Assembly (NCBI GenBank): GCA_025716815.1
Contig: JAIXMN010000001.1
Location: 558,001-622,000 of the forward strand
DNA from: Dichotomocladium elegans
Lineage: Eukaryota > Mucoromycota > Mucoromycetes > Mucorales > Lichtheimiaceae
DNA: 64,000 nucleotides
Reading direction: 5' to 3'
Below, piece by piece: positions 21,801 to 31,286 of this stretch; position 1 is the first letter of the stretch, and each line of letters starts with the position of its first letter. The notes below the pieces were generated by a model. That model was not told the DNA's origin and ran no database searches. It was given only the letters and a program-made list of their open reading frames with translations. Both the position numbers and the translations under genes were made by a program.

Positions 21801-22383
21801 TTGTCACGGGTGCGTCACCTTCAAGTTCCAAGATGTAAAAATCATGTTTGAAATGCTTGCCATTGTAGGTTATCGCGACGTCGGTCACCAAGCCAAGTAA
21901 GTCGGCTGTTTTATCTCGTTGTGCCAGAGAGACAGAGATATTGTGCACTGCTTTTTTATTAAATATGATACTGCGTTCTGATTCTAGCTTTTCGATGAAA
22001 AATGGTGTGATAAACGATCTACTAGCACCTGTGTCAAAGAGGCCCAGTGTTTGTTCATTCTGTACCATGATAGGAATCAGCAGTGAGTCATCATCGCTTG
22101 GGATGTGTGATATATGTGTTGAACGCAGAGTGTACTTACTCGTTATGTCCAATTCTTCCAAACGGACAGGAAGGATTTCCTGCAGAATAGCCTCGTCACG
22201 GTCTGACAGCTTGTGAGCTGTGTTGTTTGCAGGGGTGTGTCCAACCTTAACACGCATGGATCGATTTGTGATAGGTGTCTTAACCTTTTTTCTTGCCTCG
22301 AAGTATTCCTGGCAGGTGTGTCCTTGTGTATAAGGTACCTTCTTGCAATAGCGGCAAAGGTTGCTGGAGGTATGTTGATCAGG
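18868..22383 (-). CDS. Gypsy1 Pol: protease, RT, RNase H, integrase, chromodomain
   Basis: Begins after the TAA at 22384-22386. It opens with a CCHC-type knuckle (LCRYCKKVPYTQGHTC) and reads to 18868; from the first Met (22257) it is 1129 aa. In order: aspartic protease LFDTGASRSF; reverse transcriptase with FVDDIIIFSKG; RNase H TDASNVGIGAVLY; integrase HHCC zinc finger (HAFGHFGAEA...CPQCQRFN) and DDE core (HWAIDLASGF, LQSDNGTEFVN, NGLAERYVQT); GPY/F-like YEGPYTIVRETKGG; and a C-terminal chromodomain (YRVRWEGYGPEDDTWEP), expected to steer integration to marked chromatin. All catalytic motifs look intact. It is in the same frame as gag, separated only by stops, so expression would need readthrough unless the stops are recent mutations. 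Confidence 0.93.
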   Translation of the reverse strand, partial: PDQHTSSNLCRYCKKVPYTQGHTCQEYFEARKKVKTPITNRSMRVKVGHTPANNTAHKLSDRDEAILQEILPVRLEELDITSKYTLRSTHISHIPSDDDSLLIPIMVQNEQTLGLFDTGASRSFITPFFIEKLESERSIIFNKKAVHNISVSLAQRDKTADLLGLVTDVAITYNGKHFKHDFYILELEGDAPVTIGLDLARKMGVGFTGLVLSWNTQPKNKEEKVNDTPEPNNSPYGTNTERKNFFSVVQPTIEDNKQIPKNSFCTVPESVIRIDTPEGVVSHRAQYPLALAYKEIIDKQIQTWLEDGTIEPAPVNTMWNSPLTLAPKKDLFGNYTDKRPCLDPRHINKLLVQPDRHPLPLIKDIFHMLQGSTVFTTLDLKSAFHRFEIYEPHRQKTAFKPHGHIQYQFRGCPFGLKPISSIFQRTMNIIFHDLPFVTTFVDDIIIFSKGLDEHAQHVATAIKKLTDVNLILNPDKCHFAQRCVYLLGFCVSEQGIGLDPRKVSNIQEWPTPRTGKDIQRFLGVINYFRESIPKCADLTAPLDCLRYAGDLGNKWTSHEQATFNRLKQVLLDAPILCYPDLRHPFQVATDASNVGIGAVLYQVIDKETRHIAFMARALSKSERNYSTTKRELLAVVYALTKFHKFLWGQKFTLYTDHKALVYLHTQKVTNAMMNNWLDTILEYTFDVVHLPGLDNILPDQLSRLFPTDKELEGGNATQSNTTNLIVNKTMSTHTTTDVTKEDDVDTSVHFIPPEEERPQLLAQAHAFGHFGAEAMTKSLQNDGLRWPNMYKQAAEHVKQCPQCQRFNVTKTGYHPMRPIHAFYPGDHWAIDLASGFGTSARGHNYLLVMVDVCTRFCVLHALPDKSSDTVVQAVINTFCDYGFPRYLQSDNGTEFVNHLMKQLSQSTGFDHRLTTPYHPRANGLAERYVQTSVNVIRKSLNGARHDWDLYVKSTQLAINNKIASRHGSTPFALMFNRTMNGFRDYSNDEIPRPLTEKELMDRIDKMSDTIFPAIAERAKALSDVKKGKHDTKYRIIKYPPGSTVMVKDEVRSRKTDPRYEGPYTIVRETKGGSYVLRDEQGLLATRNFAPSQLKLVSQDELISIEEVYEKNGKYYTVRAIVDHKELSPGRYLYRVRWEGYGPEDDTWEPHASFNSPEPIAKYWDRIRSLGP
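20238..20253 (-). promoter_or_regulatory. Candidate central polypurine tract of Gypsy1
   Basis: Sixteen nucleotides (minus strand CTGGAAGGGGGTAATG) equal the 3' polypurine tract plus the first TG of the LTR (18652-18667). They lie in pol at about residue 668 of 1129, coding LEGGNA between RNase H and integrase. Gypsy2 has the equivalent at the same place, matching its own 3' tract. Confidence 0.6.
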
Positions 22384-22386
22384 TTA

Positions 22387-22713
22387 CGCGGTGTATTTAC
22401 CACGTTTGCTCTGTTGCAGTTGTTGTTGTACTAACTGCCTTTGTTGCTGGAGGATGCTGCAGTCGGCCTTGGAATGTCTGCCCTTTGGATGAACTGGGCA
22501 ATCGCCATACTTGGGTTGGCTGTGTGTTTTCTGCACCAAGCGACGCTTCTTACTGCTAACCTCGCGCATTTCGTACACCTCGTCGGGTCCGTCCTGTTCT
22601 TCTGTTCCTTCAATGTACTCGCCGAGTGTCGAAACCACCAGTTGCGCCATTTCCATGATGTCTGCGGGCAGCAACGTTCCATAACGCTGCGCCATGACGG
22701 GGTGGATCTTGTC
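22387..22713 (-). CDS. Gypsy1 Gag C-terminal segment between two in-frame stops
   Basis: Reads DKIHPVMAQRYGTLLPADI and on to CPVHPKGRHSKADC and a Gln-rich tail, in the same frame as the Gag part before it (TGA 22714-22716) and Pol after it (TAA 22384-22386). It continues the Gag domain naturally. Confidence 0.75.
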
Positions 22714-23547
22714 TCAGATGTATCGCGGGAAGGATGACACAAAATCGAAGGTTAGGTCGGGTCCTTGCTGACGGCTGGCTTCTGTTGCCAATGCGATCCA
22801 CTGCTCTGTGTATAGTCGCACCGACTGGCCATTCCTGTACCTTTTGGAGTACAGCTCGTGTCGCTTGATATAAGCATGGTAGGGGTTGCCATACTCCTTG
22901 TGTATCACCTTACAAGCTTGCTCCCAGGTGTAGTGCTTGTCTGCCAACTCACGGCGGAACCACATCGTTTGTCCTTGGTCAAGACACAACCAGAAGAGTC
23001 GTTCCCAATGCTCGTCCATAGACAGGCCGTGGCTCCTCAGTTGTGCCTCGAACGCCTCTGTAAACGCACGCACTGACTCGTGCACCGGTTTGCCGGTGTT
23101 GCGCACTGGACCGCCACGGAATTGCAACGCGGGAAGCTCCTTGGGCACCAAGGTTTGTTGGTTATGCGCCGTTTTGGCATTGCGGGGTCGAAGGGCATCT
23201 CTTGTATTCTGGAACATTTTTAGGTCATCCAGTGCTTGCTTATGTTCTTGACGCAAACGATCCCTCTCTTCTTCTGGTTCGCCTACTGAGGACATGTATT
23301 TCTCGTACACCTGTTGCAAGCGGGTGCGGAGGATCGACTCTGTGTTGGCGGGCGTGAGTATGCGCTCCGTAGCATACGTTTCGAGTGTGAGCACTCGCTG
23401 CTTGGGGTCTTCTTCCTTGTCTTGCATGGGCGTATCTTCATCCTGGCATTCTGGGACACGCTCCTCGTGCATGTTGGACTCCTTGGTAAGTTCAGTGGTG
23501 GTGATCGGGATGATGTCAGACATGGTGGGATCAGGTAGGAAAAACAA
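22714..23547 (-). CDS. Gypsy1 Gag, N-terminal part
   Basis: 277 codons from Met 23547; a second Met (MSDIIPITTTEL) 24 nt on is equally possible. It contains a coiled-coil-like segment (EEERDRLRQEHKQALDDLKM) and a Gag capsid-like region (HWERLFWLCLDQGQTMWFRR, YTWEQACKVIHKEYGNPYHA). It ends at TGA 22714-22716 while the same frame carries on with Gag-like sequence; CGA to TGA would explain it. Confidence 0.88.
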   Translation of the reverse strand: MFFLPDPTMSDIIPITTTELTKESNMHEERVPECQDEDTPMQDKEEDPKQRVLTLETYATERILTPANTESILRTRLQQVYEKYMSSVGEPEEERDRLRQEHKQALDDLKMFQNTRDALRPRNAKTAHNQQTLVPKELPALQFRGGPVRNTGKPVHESVRAFTEAFEAQLRSHGLSMDEHWERLFWLCLDQGQTMWFRRELADKHYTWEQACKVIHKEYGNPYHAYIKRHELYSKRYRNGQSVRLYTEQWIALATEASRQQGPDLTFDFVSSFPRYI

Positions 23548-23566
23548 AAGTTTTCAAAGATAAAAA

Positions 23567-23937
23567 TGAGATGGATGGATTAGAGAGAATGAAAAAAGAC
23601 AACTATAAAAGTATCTTTGAGGTTGATGTTTATTCCTGAAAATAAAATAACTCTCTTTTATAATAATTCTATTAGAACGGCGATGTAAGTGCTTAATCCT
23701 GTTAGGACGTATCGGATGAGAGCATTCTCTTTTCATTGTCCTCTTCAAGACCAGTGATGGATCCTGGGTAGAGGAAGTACCTTTGATAGGTGCGATTGTC
23801 CTGTCACGCAAGCGGATATGAAAATATCGGTCCCTGAACATCAATGTGTTAAATTCATCATTGTCTTAGTTTCAGGATATCGGCGATAGTGATGTGAAAC
23901 CGGCTAAGTTCTCTAACACGGATCAATGTTCACCACA
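23567..23937 (-). repeat. Gypsy1 5' LTR
   Basis: Matches 18283-18653 by eye. It carries the promoter for the minus-strand transcript; an A/T-rich TTATAAAAGAGAG-type block is a possible TATA region. Confidence 0.95.
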
Positions 23938-24076
23938 GTGTTTACCGGTGAGATTTTTAAAACATGGCCATTTTTGGCTGGGAAATACCGATAAATAAGG
24001 TTATCAGTGGCCGGTAGGGTTCTCCACTCATACCGTTAAAATCTGACCAATAAAAACATTCTATCTATACTGAGTT

Positions 24077-24769
24077 TTATTTGGAAGAAAATCCAAAGCT
24101 GCTGAGCGAAGTTTGCTTCTTTGTGGTGGCAGCACCAATTTCCCAGTCAAACTCCTTGATCTTTTTCTGGAGAATCTGGATCAGCTCCAGATTGTCTCCG
24201 TCTTCACCAGCCAGCAACTCCATAAATTCTTGGTATGCCTTTCTCTTTTGCCCAAGAGACAACGGCGATGGAACATCTGTTTCGTCAAAAATGTTGCTGC
24301 CTGTATCTTCTGCTCCATCTGGTGAGAATCGTTCTCTAGATTGAGGTGGTGTTCATACCTTGAATACTGCTATGTATGTTTTCCAGAGGAAAAACCAAGT
24401 CCAGACGTTCAGGAAGTGTAGGCACATTATGAATGCCTTCGTTCTCATCGTCGTGAAACACAGCTACCTTGGCGATATCTGCTTGCATACTTGTAATTGT
24501 TTTGATGGACTCATCCATCTCTTCATCAGTCTCAGCACTATCGATGGTAAGTTCTTGCCCGCTTTCCAGCCCAGCAGCTCCGATGTGATCAAAAAGACCA
24601 GTATGCTTCCAGCAATTCCCAATAGTCTGAGCTGTAACTGCTCTCCAGGAAGTTTGCATATTATCGAGTGCTTGTTTCATGCCAATCTTGAAAAGTGACT
24701 CAAGATTATTCCTTCTATATTGGATCACGGCATAGCGCAGAAGTGTCGCCCTATAAAACATTACAAAAA
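24077..24769 (-). pseudogene. pogo/Tigger-like DDE transposase, C-terminal part, cut by Helitron H1
   Basis: Exons 24359-24769 and 24077-24318 join across a 40-nt intron (24319-24358; donor GTATGA, acceptor CTCACCAG). ATLLRYAVIQYRRNN and WRAVTAQTIGNCWKHTGLF match the C-terminal end of the DDE_1 domain of pogo/Tigger transposases, followed by the usual acidic tail (DSAETDEEMDES, SLGQKRKAYQEFMELLAGED). The catalytic part and DNA-binding domain are missing because Helitron H1 ends at 24770. No matching N-terminal part is seen beyond H1 or H2. Confidence 0.78.
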
Positions 24770-24809
24770 CTAGCAACACATCTCGCTCCGCTCGATTGTT
24801 GTGTCGGCT

Positions 24810-24824
24810 GGGGGCTTCGCCCCC
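24810..24824. repeat. Helitron H1 3' terminal hairpin
   Basis: GGGGGCTTCGCCCCC, a 6-bp stem with a 3-nt loop, about 36 nt before the CTAG end. Such hairpins mark the stop of rolling-circle transfer in Helitrons. Confidence 0.75.
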
Positions 24825-25471
24825 TGCCCCCCAATTAATCAGCGCGAGAAGCCATAGAAATAATCAGACATTGGCGCAAACTTAATAGAGGTGTGTGTAT
24901 TTATGAATAGATCTATATATGTGTTTTTTTTGCTTTACGAAAGAGCATATATTCTTATTGATATAAAAAGGAAAGTGTTAAAGGGCATGATGAGAGAAAT
25001 GGATGTATAATCAACATAAAAGAAAGGAGAGGAGATATAAATAACATAGAGGGATAAATGAATGAAAAAGTCATATATGTTAGTGAGTGTTTAGCGAGAT
25101 GACTGCTGGTTAAGAAGGACTTCATGGTATACAACGTTGGCGGTTGTGGGAGCAGCAGTCGATCCGTCACTGTATACTGCCACGCGCAGGTTGTCAGGGT
25201 GTGTGGCTCGTGAGAGTGCAACATATAATTGGCCATGTGTAAACACAGGCTCACAGAGATGGACACCTACGCGTGACAGGGTCTGTCCTTGCGCCTTATG
25301 AATGGTCATGGCAAAGGCAGCACGAACAGGAAACTGGCGGCGGCACAGGATGAACAGCATTTCTCCTTCTTTTGTGCAAAGGTTGATCCTAGGGAGAATA
25401 TGCTCTGCGCCCTGTGGTCCATGGGCAATGCATCGGATGGCAATACAATGGTCCATAAGCCTTGTCAAGAT

Positions 25472-25867
25472 TGTGGTGTTTTCGTTGTTTTTTATGGTGG
25501 ACAGTTAGAATATGATGAGACTCGTGGATGTCTTTTATTCGAATGAAATCGGAATTAAGATCCTCCATCGCTACACATTTATCTACTATTTATATGATTT
25601 ATGGCAGAGGTCCTAATTAGGTCAACTGGCTACTCCGTCTTACACAGGTACTCGGAGATGGTAGCACTATTACAGATAAGGTGCTTGTGTGTGTATCGGT
25701 GACCTCTATCATACGTTATATGTCCTTGTTCCTTTCAGACCATCCTCACGTCGGTAAAACCTCATAAAAACCCAGTGGGAGAAAAATAGAGGGAAAAAGA
25801 CTGTGGAAATGGATCTGGTTATAACGCGGCGTCATGGATCCTTCAATCTGTAATCACCTATGCGACA
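25472..25867. mobile_element. Solo LTR, family A, in the H1 helicase
   Basis: TGTGGTGTTTTCG to CACCTATGCGACA, 396 bp, flanked by AAGAT at 25467-25471 and 25868-25872. Aligns with 3530-3910. The unfilled sequence in H2 (33965-34020) reads straight through this point. Confidence 0.94.
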
Positions 25868-25877
25868 AAGATAAGCT

Positions 25878-26241
25878 TGTGTTGTTGTGTAGAGAGTTAG
25901 TGGCAAGTAGAAACCAATGAGTCAAAATCGAGTCTTTGAGACGGGATCCTCTTTATTGAATAAAAACAACTCTCTTTTTATATGCGTTGGGATGGACCAT
26001 GTTAGCTTTGCCGGAACAAGTGTTAGCCATTGACACCACTTCTCCGCTACTCTCCATCTGTAGTTAATATTCCGGGCGATTGTTCCCTCCGTCTTCATTA
26101 AGAGGAAATCACCGATTGGATAGATGTGAGATGGAAGAAGTCAGGGCATCAAGACGCACTTGCGGGAATTGTTGGATGAATAGCAGTTCTGCTCACTACT
26201 GACTGTGCAAGTGCAGTGTCATGAACAGGAGGACTACGACA
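25878..26241. mobile_element. Solo LTR, family E, in the H1 helicase
   Basis: TGTGTTGTTGTG to GGAGGACTACGACA, 364 bp, flanked by AAGCT at 25873-25877 and 26242-26246. No other copy in the window. It lies only 10 bp from the family-A solo LTR. Removing both gives a 34-nt stretch matching the intact H2 helicase in length. Confidence 0.9.
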
Positions 26242-29200
26242 AAGCTTAGTCTTATTGCAGAGGCCTGCGCTTGGATCTAGGTTTCGCAGCAGCACCAAAG
26301 GCATACTCACCTTTAGTTCTAGACAATGAGGCGGAATTCCGGCATAGTTGAGACCATTAACTCTGGTGGGTAGCTTGCTGCAGCTACATCTGGATCGTCG
26401 GCATCGATGATATGGTCAATAGAGGTATACTGCCTTTTCTCGCCAGGGAAAACGCTAAAAGCCTTGTTGTTGATGTCATCAACATCTGCGTTTTTAGTGG
26501 CGAGGATGGCCCCATCACAGAACTGGTCTGGAGGTTGATTGGGGAGTCGAATGGCAGGATAGATGGCATTGATAAGGTCCATTCTATCATTCGCTTCGAT
26601 CCGCCATTGTTCTGGGATCTCGACACTGTCGCGGTATGGAAGCCGGCCATCTCCAATGGCAAGGAGCTGGTTGGCAAATGCAGCGGCATGGGGGCCAGCA
26701 TTACGAACTCGCATGTTAATGTTCAAATGGAGGATGCGAATGTGTGGCCAAAATGAAGCACGCTGTACAGTTCCTGCAACGACCTCTGGTCGAGTGCTCT
26801 TCTTGCTGACCGGGAGCAGCTGCCAAAAGTCTCCACCAAAAACGACGACCTTGCCGCCAAAAGGGACTTGCTCACATGCAGGGTCATCAGCCCCCATGAT
26901 GTCCTTGAGGGCCTTGTCAACTGCTTCAAAGGTGAACCTGCCAGCCATGACAGCCTCATCCCAAACGATCAAAGAGGCGCGTCGTATGAGATCGGCGTGT
27001 GAGCTAGTGAGACTGATGTTGCAAGTACTGGTTTCGTCTGCATCGAGGGGAATTTTGAACCAGCTATGGGCAGTTCGGCCACCAGGAAGCAGGATTGCGG
27101 CAATTCCAGAAGAGGCGACCGGCAAGGCAATCTCTTGCTGAGAACGAACATAGGCCAAGAGAGCTTTGAACACCTGTGATTTCCCTGTACCACCAGGGCC
27201 ATTGAGAAAGAAAGGGCGGGGTACATGAGGGGCATGAGGCTGCTCCGCGATGGACATTATGATATTATTATATGCAGCTCGCTGGTCATCGTTGAGCGAG
27301 TAGACTAACTCTTCATTCAACAGACGCTGCTCATCTTGGTCATAATTGCGGTACTCGGCATTTATCAGAACTTGAGAAGGAGACACAAATTCGTCGAGTG
27401 TTTCCCTTCGTTCCTGGGGCAAAGTTGTAAATTCGGAGAGCCAGTGACCTCCAGCCTGCAGAAGAGAATCGATATCGCCAAGTGCGCGCTGATAGATGGC
27501 GTCCAGGTCTTGCTGCTGCAGTTCTTGGTCGGTTGACATATTATGTATTCTCTGGAACTCGAAAAAGTAATCATCGGCCATTCTGTCGCAGTGGTTGTTC
27601 CAGAGTTGGAGCGGGTCAGCAGGGGAACTGTGTATCAGGATGCATGCAAAGAGAGCGCATATAGATCTAGCTGAAGCAATGAGCGATGCCTCACTCATGC
27701 AGCGCTCCCATTCGTTGTCAGACTCCAAGAAACCCCTTGCAAGCGCAGCTGCCTGGAATGTCGGATGGGGGCTGCCGTCGCTATTCGCAAGCAGTGCCTC
27801 GAAACTTGTTGGCCCAGGAATCTTTAGTAAGAGCAAGCGAAGGCAGTACAGAGGCATATTGGAAGGTGATGCAAAATAAATGCGTGTTACCACGTTTGCA
27901 ATTGTTTGCGGATTTCTACGTGCCCACATGTGGGTCCTTGTGTTCCAAGTGTAGTGGCGAGGCACCTCAGAATAAAGGAGGGTGGCGGCGAATGGGTCCT
28001 GGGAGCAGAGTTCAAAAAAGGCGAGGAGTTTGGTACCTGTCCTTGCTGCATGGCGTGCGACGATCAGTTCTTCCTGGGACATTGTGGCGCGGAACGTGAC
28101 ATACTGTTGCTCAGGCAGGTGTATATCTAAGCGTACGACAGATGGGCTGTGGAAATGGACATCATATCTGAGCGTCCGCCAGATTGCTTCACATGGTCCA
28201 ATATACCTAGCATTAAGGTATTGTTGGATCTCGTCCACAGGAGCAGGAGCAGGAGCAGCATCGGTGGTGGTGGAGGTGGAGGCAGTGGTGGTGGTTGTGG
28301 AATGGACAGCCTCAGAAGATTGTCCAGTAATCTCCACTTACTGCCCTGGTGCTTGTACAGATCTCTACGTTAATATAGCCATCGTACTTGTGGCTAAGGT
28401 AAGGATTATATGGAATAACCCATTGGTTGTTTATAACCATGTTCCGACGCTCAATCATATGCCCTTGGTTGGGAGTCTCCCGCCCACGGTATACTGGGTT
28501 TCCATCCCTGGTCTCTCGTGTCTTGCCACAGTAGTGCTTGGGGAACTTCTTATCGCACTGGCCAGTTCGTTGACAGCATGGCTGTCCTCTGCTGAATGAT
28601 CCACATGGTCCATGGATCATTGTTGACGTGACTGTGCGATAGAGAGTGGGGTGGGCTACTGGATCTGGAAGCTCTGCGCAGACAAACTCGTCATACTGGG
28701 CTACAGCTTCTGGTCGATCTTCCTCATGCAAGATGAAAAGCATATGAACATGGGGCAAACCACGCTTCTGGAACTCGACAGTCGCGATATATCCTTCGAT
28801 ATGACCAAAAACTTTGGCATCCACAATATGCGCAATGAGCTCCTTCATCTTCATATTGAAGACTCGGGAGCAAATATCTGGACGGTCATAGGCCTCCTGC
28901 CCTGGAAGAAGCTCGCTGACAATTTCAGGCCATTTAGGATTGCAAGTGAACGTAATGAAGAGAGTTGGATCGCCCAGCTGGCTAACAATAGCCAAGCCGT
29001 CTTGCATCATTTGTTTCATATATCGCGGCCCACCAGTGAAACTTGAAGGTAGAATTGTTCTTTGGCCAATCTGTCGAGGATCAGAGTCATCCGCCATGCC
29101 GCTGTAAAGCTCTCGCCGCAGATCATCCTGATTGTTCTGTAAATAGTCCAGACGGCCACCCTCGATCCGTGCATAATTATCCACCACTAATTGCTGAAAT

Positions 29201-30296
29201 AACCTGCCATAATAGTGGTGGTATGTCTTCCTTGGGCCTTCTCTAATCATGAGCATGAAAGCAGCAAACTCACGCACAGTGATGCTGACAGGGCTGCCCT
29301 CAGCTGTTAGACTTTGCGTTGCTGCATACCATCCTTCATCCCCGAATGAATACATGAGGACATAGTGGAGAGGTATGTATGCCGGGTGGAGAGCACTAAT
29401 CCTGTGGAGTCCTCCTGTTGCGCGATCAGCAAGAACAATTGCATGCGTATCGATTGTTCCATCTGTTGTCCTCTCGACGACTAAGGCTGCAACTTCAGGG
29501 GTAGCCTGTGGATCGTAACGCCTCCCCATCTGGTGTGCTGGACGAATGGTAGCACGAAGTGTTCCAAATGGCTCATCTCGATAACGCTGAGCAGCAGACA
29601 TGAAGGTCTGTGCATAAGGGTTATCACGCATCATGACCGCCTGAAGAAGCTCGATTGTATCCCTGTTAAGGTCTGAAAAGAACGAAGTGCGTCTTGACAG
29701 TTGATCGCCGGCATCGGTAAAATATATTTGAGAAAAAGCAGGCTGGCGATCAGGGCCAGCTCGCAATGTTCCCATATGGTGGTACATCGTCCCATTGATG
29801 CGATAGGTTGGAACACCATTCGATCCATTGGCCAATTGTCAGTCATGATCGTCCTCAATGGAAGCAAAAGAAAAGGCGTTGTTATATGCGCGAATGGACT
29901 TGCGAAATTCTTTGCTGGCATCGTCTGTGCCTTCCAAGAGTGCAATGATCTCTTGTGAGGGGGCGCGAGGCAGGGCGATCTGGATCCTTCCGCTCATGCA
30001 GCACAGTCCAAAACGCGGGTTGGAGCGAGAAGACTGGGCGAGGCGCTCGTCAATCCACATTTTAGCCTGACAAAATGGGCATTCGGCTGACATGTGACCA
30101 AAGATGTGTCGACGATATTGTGGGCCATGGACGTAGCAGATGTCTGGGCCAAAAATATGTTCTGGCTCAAAAGACGCCATTCGTGCAATCCGATACTGGG
30201 GATTATCATTGTTATAGAATGGACAGCCACTGTATCTTGAACGCTGGTGAGATGGAGAACCACATCGAGCACATGGCGGATGAGTAGGAGCACCCG

Positions 30297-30385
30297 AAGC
30301 AGGAGCAGGAACAGGAACAGGAACAGGAACAGGAACAGGAACAGGAGCAGTAGCAGTAGCAGTAGCAGGAGCAGGAGCAGATGGA
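30297..30385. repeat. Microsatellite-like CAGGAA/CAGGAG/CAGTAG hexamer array
   Basis: Hexamer/triplet repeats (GGAACA six times, then AGTAGC) that code a Pro/Ala/Thr/Val linker in the H1 protein on the minus strand. H2 has a much shorter version. Confidence 0.85.
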
Positions 30386-30410
30386 GGGTTGTCCAAACCA
30401 ATATACTCTT

Positions 30411-30793
30411 TGTCGTATCCACGACTATTTTCTTACCTAACAGCAGTGTCCCTGGATTATACGGGACATCAACACTTTGTTTCACTCTTCGAGCGCCGTT
30501 ATCATAATTACTCGCGCGCTATCCGGATTCATAATTTATATCCCGGACCTGCCTCAGGACGCAGTTATAATCACAAGGGTAAATGATGAACTTCTTTATC
30601 AACCTTTTAACTGGTCCACCATCCTGGGAGACCGCCTAGATGATTATCCACACCCAGCCTCCAGAGTGACCGTTTTGATAAGCACTTCTTATAAATAGGC
30701 CCATTATTGGCACTTAATAAAAAACAATCCTTTTGCGAGTCTCACAGAATCATATTCTGTCTCTTTTTATTCTTAAAACCCCTTGATTCCACA
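30411..30793 (+). mobile_element. Solo LTR, family B, in H1
   Basis: TGTCGTATCCACGAC to CTTGATTCCACA, 383 bp, flanked by CTCTT at 30406-30410 and 30794-30798. Same family as the Gypsy2 LTRs, opposite orientation. It contains TTATAAATAGGCCC and AATAAA. It splits the N-terminal coding part of the H1 Rep-helicase. Confidence 0.95.
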
Positions 30794-31286
30794 CTCTTTA
30801 CAGAAAAATCAGTAAAAATTTCAGAGTTGTAATGTTTAGCTGTATTACCTCGTTGGCGCCGAGTATTTCCAGGGCAATCACGATGAGTTGATCGGCGATG
30901 GGTGGTTGAGCCACATGTAGAACAGGAAGGAGAGGAGGACATTTGGGTTGTAGAATCCTAGGGATGCCTTGATATCAGCAGCTGTAAACATAAAATCGGG
31001 TGATTCAAGAAAAACATACATCAGTAGGTTCAGCCCTCAGACGAACTCTACGGCTGTTTAAGGGACAGCCAGCAAAACTTGTACACAGGTGGGTAGAAGA
31101 GCCACAACTGCAAGTTCTTGTTTGGGGCTCATCAACCTTGATCCAGAAGAATGATTAGCGGATAATAATGTCAAATTTAAAGAATAAAGTTACCATTTCT
31201 TTGGATTCGTAAAGCAGTTGTCTTTTTTCAAATATGTAGAATATATATACAGTAGATAGCAACAGAATAGTAACAGAATGATGATA

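Larger units (their letters stand above)
18283..23937 (-). mobile_element. Gypsy1: full-length Ty3/Gypsy chromodomain retrotransposon
   Basis: A 5655-bp element with 371-bp LTRs at both ends that read the same by eye (18283-18653 and 23567-23937), each TG...CA on the coding strand, and a perfect GTGTT duplication (18278-18282, 23938-23942). Gag, then protease-RT-RNase H-integrase-chromodomain, on the minus strand. The 3' polypurine tract abuts the left LTR. No TGG-type tRNA primer site follows the 5' LTR (it reads TTTTTATC), so self-priming is possible. Recent insertion into the 3' part of a pogo-like element. Confidence 0.95.
25091..30942 (-). pseudogene. Helitron H1 Rep-helicase, broken
   Basis: Reading the minus strand: an N-terminal zinc finger (CSTCGSTTHRRSTHRDC, Met 30942), a Pro/Ala/Val repeat, another CxxC region (CARCGSPSHQRSRYSGCPF), the Rep domain (LFITFTCNPKWPEI; HUH motif RGLPHVHMLFIL) and the Pif1-like helicase (NGPGGTGKSQVF Walker A; VWDEAVMAGRFTF Walker B; GGDFWQLLP; at the end AFAMTIHKAQGQ and LYVALSRAT). 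Damage: solo LTR 30411-30793; TGA 29839-29841 where H2 has CGA; a ~42-bp deletion and frameshift near 28340 removing the catalytic tyrosine motif; two solo LTRs between 25472 and 26241; GGDFW where the family has GGDFR. No active protein possible. Confidence 0.92.

Noticed and set aside
22384..22716. Alternative genetic code reading TGA/TAA as sense
   Set aside because: The P450 reductase, RasGEF and other intact frames end normally at TAA/TGA/TAG; only transposon frames contain the stops.
30247..30507. Arg/Asn/Ser-repeat frame on the + strand
   Set aside because: Shadow of the hexamer array in the H1 coding region.
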